Shown here: positions 1 to 12,600 of the stretch, in pieces
How the letters are laid out: every line of letters begins with the position of its first letter
Numbering within the stretch: position 1 is the stretch's first letter
Assembly: GCA_007844125.1 (NCBI GenBank)
Contig: CM017555.1
Location: 26,775,624-26,839,623 of the forward strand
DNA from: Sinonovacula constricta
Taxonomy: Eukaryota; Mollusca; Bivalvia; Cardiida; Solecurtidae
Direction: 5' to 3'
DNA: 64,000 nt
The notes under the pieces: model-generated
Seen by the model: only the letters and a program-made list of their open reading frames with translations
Told to the model about the DNA's origin: nothing
The model's database searches: none
Made by a program: the position numbers and the translations under genes

Positions 1-20
1 CATTTCTGTGTAATAATTAT

Positions 21-300
21 AAAATCCGACTTCAAATAACCAAGTTATGGGCCGGACACGATTTTGCTTCAAGGTCATGCTGTGACCTTGACCTTCAAGG
101 TAGCGACCCAAATTTTGCGCGTGCATATTGTATACATTGCTACCTATTAACATACCAAGTTTCATGCGCCTAGCTTTAATAGTTTTTAAGTTATCAAAGG
201 ATCCAGATTTTTAGCGGACAGACAGACAGACAGACAGACTGACAGACGGAGGGTAAACCTATAGTCCCCTCCGGTGTAAACACCGGTAGGGGACTAATAA
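21..300 (+). repeat. Bivalve-type interspersed repeat with terminal hairpin
   Basis: The block contains the phrase TGTGACCTTGACCTTCAAGG, then a short GACA tandem run (about 219-246), and closes with a GC-rich hairpin at 263-295. Hairpin arms are AGTCCCCTCCGGTG and CACCGGTAGGGGACT. The same design (CCTTGACCTT body, GACG run, hairpin) recurs at 5780-6835. The hairpin is followed at once by CTAAT, which resembles a Helitron 3' end, but no 5' end was identified. Family assignment is an inference. Confidence 0.6.
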
Positions 301-450
301 GGCAGGTAAATATTAAAAATATTTTGTTTATTATTTTGTACAAAATGTGGACAGTCACTATCTGATCCAAAAGTTCCTTTTAATCTTACACTTAAATATA
401 TAGTTTTCACATCACAGTGTGACTTTAAAACTTTGAAATTTTCATCTCAG

Positions 451-636
451 TTGTTCACCCTGCAGTAACCAAAGGGAAAAGTTTGGCACTGAATATGCTG
501 TTCCGCTATGCGCTAAGTGCATGAGAGAGCAAGATAAACTTAACAACATTATGGCGTCAGCGAATCAGAACAATGATTTGGTGAACCAAATGCCAGACAC
601 AAGCAACAGTACCAAATCATTTGATGAAACAGAGAC
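451..636 (+). CDS. GTPase gene exon: C-x2-C zinc motif
   Basis: The exon follows a good acceptor (ttttcatctcag) and ends at gtgagt. It enters in phase 2 and leaves in phase 2. It reads CSPCSNQREKFG, then LCAKCM, so four cysteines form two C-x2-C knuckles about 16 residues apart. This suggests a small zinc site; the remainder is Asn/Ser/Asp-rich linker. At least one upstream exon is required because the first base completes a split codon. Confidence 0.7.
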
Positions 637-3600
637 GTGAGTACACTTTCTACACATTTTTATTTTGTACAAATGTATTTGTTAAAAATAATGTAAGGTT
701 AAAATATTTTTGAAGTAATTCTGGAAAGTAATGCATTCTGTTATAGACATTTTTATTTTACATTTTGTCACACAAAAAAACAGTTTAGACTGAACATTGT
801 GATACTGCATGCAATAAGTTTTAAATTATTAAACTGTTTTTTTAGCAAACATTATACATTTTTAAACCGTTTAATATATTAACCTGTTTTCAACTATAAT
901 TCACATTATTTTAACCTGATTAAACCAGTTTTTTTTTATATTTTTCTATATTTTACGCACACAATTTAGTTTTAACCTGATTTTGCTCTATCCACATTAA
1001 ACTTCTTTGTATTCGGCGCCGCATGACCTGTTAAGTAGTGTTGGTGTGCCATAAAATCCAAAATACAAATACAAATTAAAATAGTTTTAATATTGAGTTC
1101 GATTAACTGAGTAAAGCACTTGAAAATATGTAATTGTGAGCACAATTTAAAACATTTACCTTTTATAAAAAAAATATCTTGCTAATGTAAAATTATGTGA
1201 CTTGGAAGTTAAATAGCAATGGTGTTGGGGTTTTTTTCATTATTACAATATTATCAAAAGGAAGTCTTGTTGTTAGCTTTAAATCTGTTCATTATTGTAG
1301 TCTTGTACAAAAAAGACTGATGGTCATTTAATGCTTACTGATGATTCTTGACAATGTTTTCCAGATGTTCTTCAAATGTGAAGCCAACAGATGGAAATCA
1401 AATAAAGGTATGATACTTTAGTAGCTTACATTGACTTTATGTAATGTTTAAGTATGTTTATGATAACTTAGATTCTTAAAACTCAATAGACACGCATGGA
1501 ATAACAATTAGCGTCGTCAACACTCTCAGCCCCCAACATTTTGGGGAAATAACTTCATAAATTAAATTTTGACATCATGGGTTAATATTTAGGGTCTTAA
1601 GGGCCTTATTTTCGTTTCATCGCTAAATACACTGTAATCACTTATGTATTATGCACACCTCTAGTCTGTGGGGGTGTGATGGGTGGGCAAAGATAGTAGG
1701 AAAATGCATTTCTGGTATATTAAGCAAACCCCAACCTGTGCCTTAAGACAATACAGACATTGTGTATTTTACCACATCCATGTTGCCTGTTGTAAATATC
1801 TTTCCAGCACCTCTATTAGTGGGCATAAATTACGTCCAAAAATTATCATCGTACACTAAGATTTTTAGGTCCACAGGACATCCAGTTTTATGGCTTTATG
1901 CTTAGTCACAGTGCACTGGACGTACTGAGTAATACAATTCTGGTCCATATGCTTTTTTTAATCACCGTAAGCGTGTTTTCATAATGCTTCTATTGATAAT
2001 AACTAGGGATGTAAATCGAATCCCAAAACGATATTCGAATATTCGTTACGTGTATTGGAATCATATTCGAATATTCGGAACGAATTTATATCATAGTGGC
2101 ACATAACATGGTAATTTTCCATTACGTTCAATGTGTTTATTAATTGTAAAATGTTTATTTCTGGCCATAATTTACATTCCTACCTTTCTTTTTTGCAGAG
2201 GCGGCGGTAGATTTATGATTTTAGCATAGCATTTAATTTTAAAACGACGATTTCTTCTTTTTGAAATACAAACGGCAATATTATCAATCCGCCATTATCC
2301 TGTTCATAGTGAAGGACCAGATGGGGTGTTTCTTTACTTGGTCAGCAGTAATTTGCAAGGGAATACTGTCAATGAGGAATGCCTAAAATGTGTAAACGAT
2401 GTCATTGTTACATAACAATTATTATTATTATTATTATTATTATTATCATCATTATTATTAACATTGAAACTCTTACAAAAAACTATACAGTAACCAATCA
2501 ATGTTAAGATGACGTGCAAAGTCCCATATTATATAAACATTATTAATAAGTCACCTTAAACTTGGGTGCCTTTTTGTTACGTGTTGTACTTCGTGCAATA
2601 ACCTTTACAATTCAAAGACATTTTGCGTACTTAATTACTTATTTGTATTAACATATGACATATTAAAAGAGCTACTTAAGCTCCTTTTAATGTTAACATA
2701 TCGATTTAATAAGACCATATCATAATTTTATTAGATGAAACTGTACAACACATGCAAAATAGCTCACAATTTTACTCTAATAACCGCAAACAATGTATAA
2801 CAACAAACAGTAAATTATGTTTTGTGAACTAATCATGTAAAGTACATTAATGATTTAAGGAGGATTTTTTAAAAGGATAAAATACGTGTGATATTGGATC
2901 GACCGTAAGACAATTAGGCAAAACCACGAAGGTTTTATGAAGGAAAATCGCTCAAGTGTATAGCCAATTAACAGTCTTGATTGGTTGGTGGTCGGATTGG
3001 TATTTAATTGTGATTGGCTCATATCGCTAAGGGTATTAATCCGAAGCCATAACATGTCAATAAGGGACATTTAGTTACCAATACACAAGTGACAACTACG
3101 AACCTGCTAGCCATATGCCTATGGGTGAAAGGCGAGGGTAAACAAAACCATTTGATGACGACAATTACTGTGATTGGCTAGTGTCAAAATTACCTGACTG
3201 TTGATAAACTGATGAAGTACCAACCAATATATAAATAAAGAATGATTAAAATTGTAAGCTCGTGAGTTTTAAGTGTGTTAAGTAAACCTATGACAAAAAA
3301 TTAAAAAGTATGTATATTTACATTTTGTTATTCGGAGAGAAAGAAGCATAAACACAGAACTGAAAATCAGCGGTGACAAAAAATAACAGATGTCGCGGTA
3401 TCGTACAGAAATAAAAAAACAAGTATGAAGTACAGTGACAAAAAACAGAAAGTGATTGCAATTAAAGTTTGTTTGACAGTGATCTAGTTGCGCTTTCCAA
3501 AAATAAAAGAATTTCTGGTAGACTGTTATCAATAAGTATAGCCTTAAATAATGTATTTTTACACACTATCCCAACAAAGCTGGGTACAGTCAGTGTTACG

Positions 3601-6600
3601 TAATTGCTGTAGCTAATTGCTGCAGCATTGAACTGACATGTGTGTTTATTGTACTTTGGCAACTGTTTCCACAGCTGTATGGTGATGTGACTGGGTCTAA
3701 GTGGGGGAGGGGGCAGAGAAGGGGCAGTGCGCGGTAAGGCGATTTCAAGCTGTTAATCAGATGGCAACTCGTTATAAGGAGACATGACCCCCCCCTTTAT
3801 TTTAGAGCAAATGCAATCACATATCGCCAGCGTCTTAAGTCGTTGGGAGACAATATGATACACTAAAGAAATGTCTTTTCAATTTTCCTTCAAACTTAAC
3901 AAAAGTGAAACAAAAATGATAAAATATTCGAATCTCAAAATCTCTATTCAAATAGCGATTTGATATTCAAATATTCAAATATTCGTTTACTACCCTAATA
4001 ATAACAGTCCGCAGCAGTTGACCCTATTGCCTATACAGCATCCAGTGAAGACATACACCAGCAAGGTAACTCAGGTAGTTCCTGCCAACTATTAAAACTC
4101 CACCTACCCTGATAACTATGCATTCAAATATATTACTGCCAAATGGCCAACAGTGAAAGTTGTGTACTGCTGATGGTAGATACTACTGAAACTCCATCTA
4201 CCAAATGTACTTTGCATGTAAATGAGTGCTCAATGCAACTATTTATATTTATCTGAGCTCACTGTCGCTTTAGCGACTTGCTAAAGTGCCTGCATTTATG
4301 CGTGATCGTCTGTCTGCATATTATTATTGCATTTTAATAAAGATTGCTGCAGTGCAACATTGACTTTAATGGTTGATTAACTTGTTCAGAGGGCATTCAA
4401 TTATTGATGATGAGTTATTGTTATTATGTAATAGTGTTATTACACCAGTCTTAAAATTTAAAAGGTTTGAAATCCTAATTTAAGCAGTCCATAATTTATC
4501 GCCTTTTGTCAGTCAAGTAATAACACTTGCTGGTTTTAACTATTCGAAGTTTGTAATTAGAAGTACTTATAAAGGCAACTGTAATTGATATCCTATTTTT
4601 TATGTGATACATTTGCAAAATGCCAAAGCAATCACTAGATTTTGGTGTTTCTAAGACACGCAAGTTTGACCAGTCCAAGGTGAATGATGCACTGCAATGC
4701 CCAGCAAAGAAATTAGCTTTAGAGCTGATAGCTTGATCTTTCTGGTCTCTATTTGGCTAAATAAGTTCTCATGGCTAGGGTGTAATGCTGATACTAATGA
4801 TACTGATGTTATGTAAAATCAAAATCAGCAGAGCATCCAAATCTTGTTCTCAAACATATATATATTTTATTGGTGTTTTGTATATTTGAAACCCTTAAAA
4901 GTAACTTTCATCCATTCTATACGCATAATTGTATAAATATGTCTATTATATAGATATATATATATATATAATACCTCTGTTACTAGGATAAAAAGCTGAG
5001 GACTTAGCATTGATGGACACCTACTCCTCCACCAAATTCCTCGCTGTACTGTCCATTGACATTCTCACAGCTTCATACAATGGTATACATGCCCTGAATT
5101 ACATGCACTACCCACCCCTCAACTCTTAGTCTTCTCAGGGCCCACCAGAGGACTTTCCAAGGCACTCTGTCACAGACCTTCACCAGGTTTACAAAGGCAA
5201 AATAAAGTGGCTTGTTTGCAGCAATGTACTTCTCCTGCAGCTTGTGCAAGATGAAGATGGCATCAGATGTACCTCTGCCCGGCACAAAACCAAACTGCAT
5301 GGTGTTGATGACAACCATTTTACAAATGAAGGACTCTGGCATATGCTCTTGTAGTTTTATGACTTGGTCTGTAAATTTAAGGCCATGGTAGTTGCCACGA
5401 TCAAACACTTCACCCAGTCCTTGAGAATTTCACCATTGCTTAAGACAACCTACTGCAAACAGTCTCACTAATTCTAAACCCTTCTCACCATGCTTTCAGT
5501 ATCTCAGTGTTGATACATGAAGGGCCCACAGTTTTGCCACATTTCATCTTACCCAGGGCTCTGAGGACTAACTCCAAAGTGACTGGTGGGGGAGGACCCT
5601 CCACAGGGGGTATGGTGGGCAGTGGGTTGCTTGGCCATACAAACTCAACATTTAGCAGTCATAGTTGCATCTTGTCCTCATTGCTGAGTGATAATTCTCC
5701 TGCATCATTTCTAACATACCCACAACTAGAACTATCGCTGAATGCGATTCATACCCCCACCAATGTCCTTGATAAAGCTGGTACAAGGGTAAGATGGGTT
5801 CTGCACATTGCCCAGTTGGGGTGAACATTTGAGTCAAGTTTGAAGAAAATCCTTCCATTAGTATAGAATTTATAGAGCGGACCTGACATATTGTCTAGTA
5901 TTGATCGTAAGTAAATTAAAAGACTTAAAAAGGGACATAACTTTTTTCAAAATGCAATACAGAGTTATGAAACTTGACCTGCATATCTTACTTGTGATAC
6001 GTCATATATCTTTTAAGTTTCAAGCAAATACCTGTGCTAATTTCAGAAATATTCAAGTACATGTTAAAATTTAAGAACATTTTCTAAGTCAATTTTGACT
6101 TTTAAGTGTGACCTTGACCTTAAACCGGCACAAAGGTAACATGGGTTCTGCATATAACCTTGTTGAGTTGAACATTTGAGTAAAGTTCAAAGAAAATTCT
6201 TCCATTAGTATAGGATTTATAGAGCGGACACGACATATTGTCTAAAACTTGATTGTATGTAAATTTGAAGACTTAAAAGGGGCATAACTTTGTCAAAATG
6301 CAATACAGAGTTATTAAACTTGACCTGCATATCCTAATAGTGACACTTCATATATATTTTAAGTTTCAAGCAAATACTTTTTCTAGTTTCAGAAATATTC
6401 AAATACATGTTAAAATTTAAGAATTTTTGACCTTCAAGTGTGACCTTGACCTTAAGCCGGCAAAAGAGTAACATGGGTTCTGCACATACCCTTAGTTGAG
6501 GTGAACATTTGAGCCATGATTAAAGAAAATCTTTCAATTAGTGTAAGACTTACAGAGCGGACATGACATAATGTCTAATACTTGAATGTTTGATATTTGA

Positions 6601-9600
6601 CCTTCAATTGTGACCTTGACCTTGAGCTGACACAAGGGCAACATGGGTTCTGCACATCCCCTTGTTAAGGTGAACATTTAAGCCAAGTTTGAAGAAAATC
6701 CTTCAATTGATATAGGATTTATAGAGCGGACACGATAATGGAGACGGACGGACGGACGGATCGACCGACGGACGGACAAAGCGAATCCATTATAGCCCCC
6801 CACACACATTTTGTGGTGGGGGTATAATGAGCTGGTTTGTTCTGCTTGGCAAGTTTGAAGATACTTGCATCATCTGGGGAGATGGTGGCAAATGTGTCCT
6901 TTTTGGCTTCAGCCATGACAAGCCAGACAGTATGCTTAGCTACATGCTTTGACTCAATGTATGTGGCTTTGGCCACCTTGGCTTCATTAGTCTTGCTAGC
7001 TTAAGCTAAGGCCTTGTAGGTTTTAAGGTTGTCACCTTTAGTGGAAGAGAACTCTAATGAATGCCTTTTGTAATGTATTTAATACAAAAAAATAACTATA
7101 TAGATTGTAACATACAATCAAAACTATTTAAATATCAATGCATATGGACACAGAATATAAAAAAATAACACTGTGTGAAGGCCTGAAAAAGATTGATTTT
7201 GAAGTTTCCTGTACAGTTCTGGAACCGTAACAGTTGTCACACGATACAATTTACGTACAGTACGATTACGTTCGATGTACCTTACCATGAGTGTTTTTTA
7301 CACGGTACCATACAAGTTACAGTTCGGTACCATACACGATATGCATAACGATAGAAAATCTACATTACGATGTGATAAGGTGTACGCTTCGATACAACAT
7401 ACTGTGTGGTTTGCATCACGTTACACGAAATACCATGGCAAATGCGACATGTTGTTAAAGTAAAGGTTCAACTCAGTCAATTAATACTGTACCAACTCGG
7501 TTTAGTCCAAATCGTTTTGCCCCAATCGGGGCAAGTAAGTGAAGCCAATATGATACCCTGCTTCAACATTGAACAAGTGTGTAAAAATGTACAATGCTAA
7601 GATTAATTAATTTAAATCTGTAATTTACTAACATTCTTACACCACTCTTCTATACACGTATATTCCAATTTTCTACCCTTTTTCCTGCATCCGTATCACA
7701 TTTTACTGAAGTGAAATTTCATAGCCAGATGATGTGTGCTGGGATCTTCATACATGTATGACGTGTCTTTATACCGGATGCAGGTGTTGAGCACTACAGC
7801 TAAATAACCACCTACGTACACACTGCCCATCTAATTTAAATAAAAACGTGGTGTCATAAAAGTGGCAATCTGTTTGGGGGCTTATAAACACTCATGTGAT
7901 TTAAAGGTACAAGTAACGAATAACCTACATAAATAGGCTAGCTGTTAGAAAATAAATAACATCAGAAACATACCATTGTCTCATACTCAACCCTATTTAA
8001 ATAAAAATTTAGTAAGGTACAGTAGCATATGCGTCAATCAGGGAAAAAAAACTTGACAAACTACATAGATTTCAAAACAGAGCTATTAAAATAATATTAG
8101 AGGAACACCATTACTCACGCACAGAATAAATACATGCAGCGATATGAGATCATTCTATAACATACCAAATAGAAATATGCAGCTTACGGTACTGAGCCCG
8201 CTTAATTAGAAACTAAGAAACCCATTAAGCACAACTAAAGATATATTTTAACACCGTAGGAGAGTAGCAAAGCCAACTATAACAGAATCATTCACACAAA
8301 TGATCATTATATAATTATGAGACAAACTTGGACTAACAGCCAACAAATTAACACCTCCACTTAATCCGCTCCATGTAGGGATCAAATCCATTAACATTAA
8401 AACAAATTTAGAAGATGTAATCGTCGTAATCCATAAGATAGATTATTCCCTTAGTTAAACTCAACTCAACTCAAATACTGAGTACTGAGATATCGCTTCT
8501 CACATCCACATCTACACCACAAAATGCTATAGGAGCAGGAGTTATTATGATTGAAAATCAACAGAATAAATAAACAAGGCCAAAATAAAACTAGACTTTA
8601 TGCATTCTATAATTAGATGCAAACTGTTAATTATAACCCATAAAATGTGTTCATATAGAACAAAATTGCCGATCAACATTATTTACAAGCATTTCAGACA
8701 ATTTACGGAAAGAATAGACAAAACTAATCAAAGAAATATATAGATTAAAATAGCAAAATCTCTAATATGAATATGGAGATTGGAACTCCAAGGTCAAAAT
8801 TCACCATCATAATATAGCCTATGATTGGATATTTACTCGACTCAGATCTAGATACCTAGATGAAAAAATAAAGCCCCCCCCACCCACACTCCCCACCCGA
8901 CAAAGCAGAAGTAATAAAACGCGCTTTTCAATTATTTAAAAGAAATTAATTTTATTTAATATTTAATTAATAATATAGGATAGCACATACATAAACTGAA
9001 TTAATACAATGCCCAACCGATATCATATCCAAATCAAACAATAACTAAAGTTTCCAAGCCCACAAGACACGTGATGGGGTGAAATCTCTTTAACATCTAA
9101 ACATTCCTAGTAAACCCATTCTCTGATTGGCTGAACCCAATTTTGGCGGAAGATTATGACTGCTCTTTGTTTAAAGGCATTATACCTCTAAGCAATAATT
9201 TCTTAAAATTTTCACCATTGAAATGTTTTCTACGCCTGATTAGAGCTGGCACTTTTTGAACTAAAAGTGGATTTGAAATCGGATGATTATGAACAAAATA
9301 ACACATTACGGGTAAACACATGAATAACTAATCACCGTACAAAATCAAGGCAAACAGAAGGAGGGTAGGTAAAGAAACAGTGGAATATATATATATTGAT
9401 AGAAATATATTTCATCTTTCTTTTGAAGGTTGTATCCGACGACACGATGCCTATGTCAAAAATATGTAACAATATCTAACCTCTGTGTGGGGTATTAGAG
9501 CATAATTTATGCAGAAAAATCATACTTTAGTCTGCAGCTTAAACAATTATAAACATCTCATTTTAGAGCAGTAAAACTTGTTAATATGTTCATTCTTTTC

Positions 9601-12600
9601 AAACCTATAAATAAGAACAACAATTGGAATTCCTGCTAAGTATAGACACCGACATCAGAGCAGATGACGTGGATGAGCTGAAACATGAGTGGTCACATGG
9701 CTTTCCTAGTTTAAAAATAGCTTATTGTGCAGCGTGGATCAGATAGGAAATATATTTTTAAATGGTGATTGTGGCATTATGGTTCACTTATATGCAGGTT
9801 TGTGACATCAATATGTGACGTTATGGTTCACTTATACCTAGGTTTGTGACATCAATAAACATTTTATATGAGATCTGTTCAGGTAACAATGATTTTAATG
9901 AGCATATTTTTGTCAAAACCGTCGGATACCACCTTTAAACGGGTATATTAACTTGGTACCCACTAAGGGCCCAATTTAGAACATACTTCAGGCAAACAAC
10001 CTTTAAGCCATGCATGAGTAAAATGGCGGGGTCACGCAAAAATTCGAAAGAATGTGCTGACCTTCATTAAACTAGTTCCAACCTACCAACAGACTTAAAG
10101 TTAATTATGTTTATGGCTCTTCAAAGGAGTTCTGTTCATCAGCCAAATGCAATTTTTAAGGTTCAGAACTGTTCTTATCATGCCTTGATGATGATTTTAG
10201 GAAATAAATTTGCTCTGCGCCCAAAATTGCTATTTTAGTGTATATATTCGCTAATTTAGAAGAATAGACTCCATGATTCAGAGTACATGTATGTATAATT
10301 TTTCCATATTTTTACGTTTAACTAATTTTAAATTAGGAACTAAGACTTACATGGAAGTATCACTTTAAAGTAGTTGACAATTGTATTGCCCGTCAAATTT
10401 GAAATCAGCCAGTACAGACGCCATAGGATTATTCTAAAGTCGTACTTGTTACAAGGATGTGATAAAGTGAAAAAAGTACGGGAAAAGTGTGTAAGTAGTT
10501 AAGCTTGGGTTGGGAATTCAGTTAGTTTAGTATATAGTATATAATATATATTTTAGTAGAGAATTAAATGTTTTTAATGTACTTACTATCTTCTAGGTAT
10601 TTAAGTGCTGTATTTTTTAATAAATCTGCCATTTTCGCTTCTAAAGCAGACATTGTATTTACTGAAACTAGTCGTGTGAATAATAGAGCTCTTTGTAGCT
10701 AATCTCTTGCTATTGTGTGCTGCCTTAACCAAAATAGCATGGGGTTAAAGGATTTCTCTATGTCATAGTATGGACAGTTCCTATTAGTGAACTTGCATTC
10801 TTTACCAAGGTAGCTTGCTCCTAGTTTTAATTGCATGTAAAAAAAATATCCTAAACTAAATATATTGTGGCAGTAAACATTGACCTCAAGAGTCCTACCA
10901 CCATATCTGAATTAATGTGTTAATTTGCACTCAGAACAAATTATTTGTTTTTTTCTTACCCATCGTAAAATCATAAAGCCTTGTTCATTGTATATTTCTC
11001 ATGTGCAGATAGAGTGATTTGTTTATTGGGTTTATCGTCCCACTAACAGTATTTCAGTTGACTTACTTGATTTTGCAATGATTAATATTATATCATTTTC
11101 CATTGTTGTCCCAACGGTATTCTTTTTAGTATCTATACTGTGATGAAGCTACATGCTGATGTGCGCTAGTAATTTTAGGAGAGTATGTAAATGGCTTCAA
11201 TATCCTAAAAAGACTTACAAAAAGGACCATTTCGTTATAAGAGGAAATTGATTTAAGAACAGACCAATTAACATCTCCGGTCAACACGTTAGAGATCAAA
11301 CCAATCAACATAACGAACGGCTAAAAATCCAACTTCCTTTAAGATAAGTGGTGTCATAAAAGTGTCATCAATTAATTGGAATTAACACACGTGCACCTGA
11401 TTGGCAGGGCGGGAAATGTACGGAAATTAAGAGGACATGATGTCAGATGTTTACTGTTATTTATGATACAAGCACATTATTTTGAGAAACACATTCACAC
11501 CTTGAACGTTCGATCACATCACTTGCAGAAGAATAGTGGCTTTATGTTAGTTTGTTTGCTACACTTCTGAACATACTTTTATTGAATTTCCGTCGAGCAC
11601 TTAATTGCTTTCAAGTTTATTTAATTTGCATAAATGTGTATAAAATTTACAAGTTTAAAATAATTGGGCAAAGAGACTAATTATTTGTGTTGATTGTGCC
11701 CAGGGATGACATACGTAAGCTAGCTTTAAAATTAACTCACTTGTTGGAATATTAGAGATGATTCCACAGGGTCTAATTATTAATTAACAAATTTCACTGT
11801 ATATGAGCCGTATCATTTGAATCCCATATTTGAGACAAACCTCTTTTCCATAACATGAAATAGAGCTAAATTGTGTTATAGCTAGTTTTTCCAGCAGTAT
11901 GTTTATTCCATTTACGTCTTACTGCTCTTTATTTTCCATAAAAGCGTAGGCAAATAACCAGAATCACTTCCCTAGTTTTCACGATTATTTTCCTGAACGT
12001 CCATTCATATTCAATCTATGCATATTGTCATTCAAGTAATAAGTACGAAAACGTCATAGGTGTGCAATATTAATTTGCGTGTAAAAATATGCTCATCGAT
12101 AGTATGCATGTACCGGAAATGTAATATTTAGTTTAGTTTCTGTGTACAACCATAAACTTATTTTGTTTTGTATAGCATTTATTATGGCATTTAGATTTCC
12201 AGTGAACTTTTGTATGAGCATGGTAATGTCATTAGAAAAATGTCACAATATATGTAAATATCAAAGAATTATGTGAAGGCACAGTACAATTCTACTTGTG
12301 TTACGTTACCATACCATACATTCCGTTACGATACCACGGTCTTGTCATAAGCGTTACGTTCCGTTATGGTACGATGTACCATTTACGATGTGGCTCGTAC
12401 CATTACTTAATGATTGGCCTATTACGTTATGCTACGTTACCATACGATACCTTTACGATAGAAATACGCACAATACACAATGTTTTGGACAACTGGTACG
12501 GTGCCAGGACTGTATAATAAGCGTTCCCCCAAGTTTGATATAGATAAAAATAGTGCGCACGTTACACAAAAGATTATGGTACAGTTCTGGAACCGTAACA

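Larger units (their letters stand above)
7212..12514. mobile_element. Large TIR DNA transposon, copy 1 (non-autonomous, about 5.3 kb)
   Basis: Left terminus TACAGTTCTGGAACCGTAAC (continuing AGTTGTCA) at 7212. The right terminus at 12514 reads, as reverse complement, TACAGTCCTGGCACCGTACC (continuing AGTTGTCC). This is a 28-bp imperfect inverted repeat with TA at each outer edge, consistent with CAGT-starting ends and a TA target duplication as in Tc1/mariner-like elements. Next to each end lies a 200-250 bp array rich in ACGATAC/TACG motifs (7240-7440 and 12290-12490). The interior is shared with copy 2 but has extra sequence, including a MITE at 9427-9934 and a SINE scrap at 11016-11060. No transposase frame is visible, and short frames in the arrays are artefacts. 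Superfamily assignment is inferred. Confidence 0.75.
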
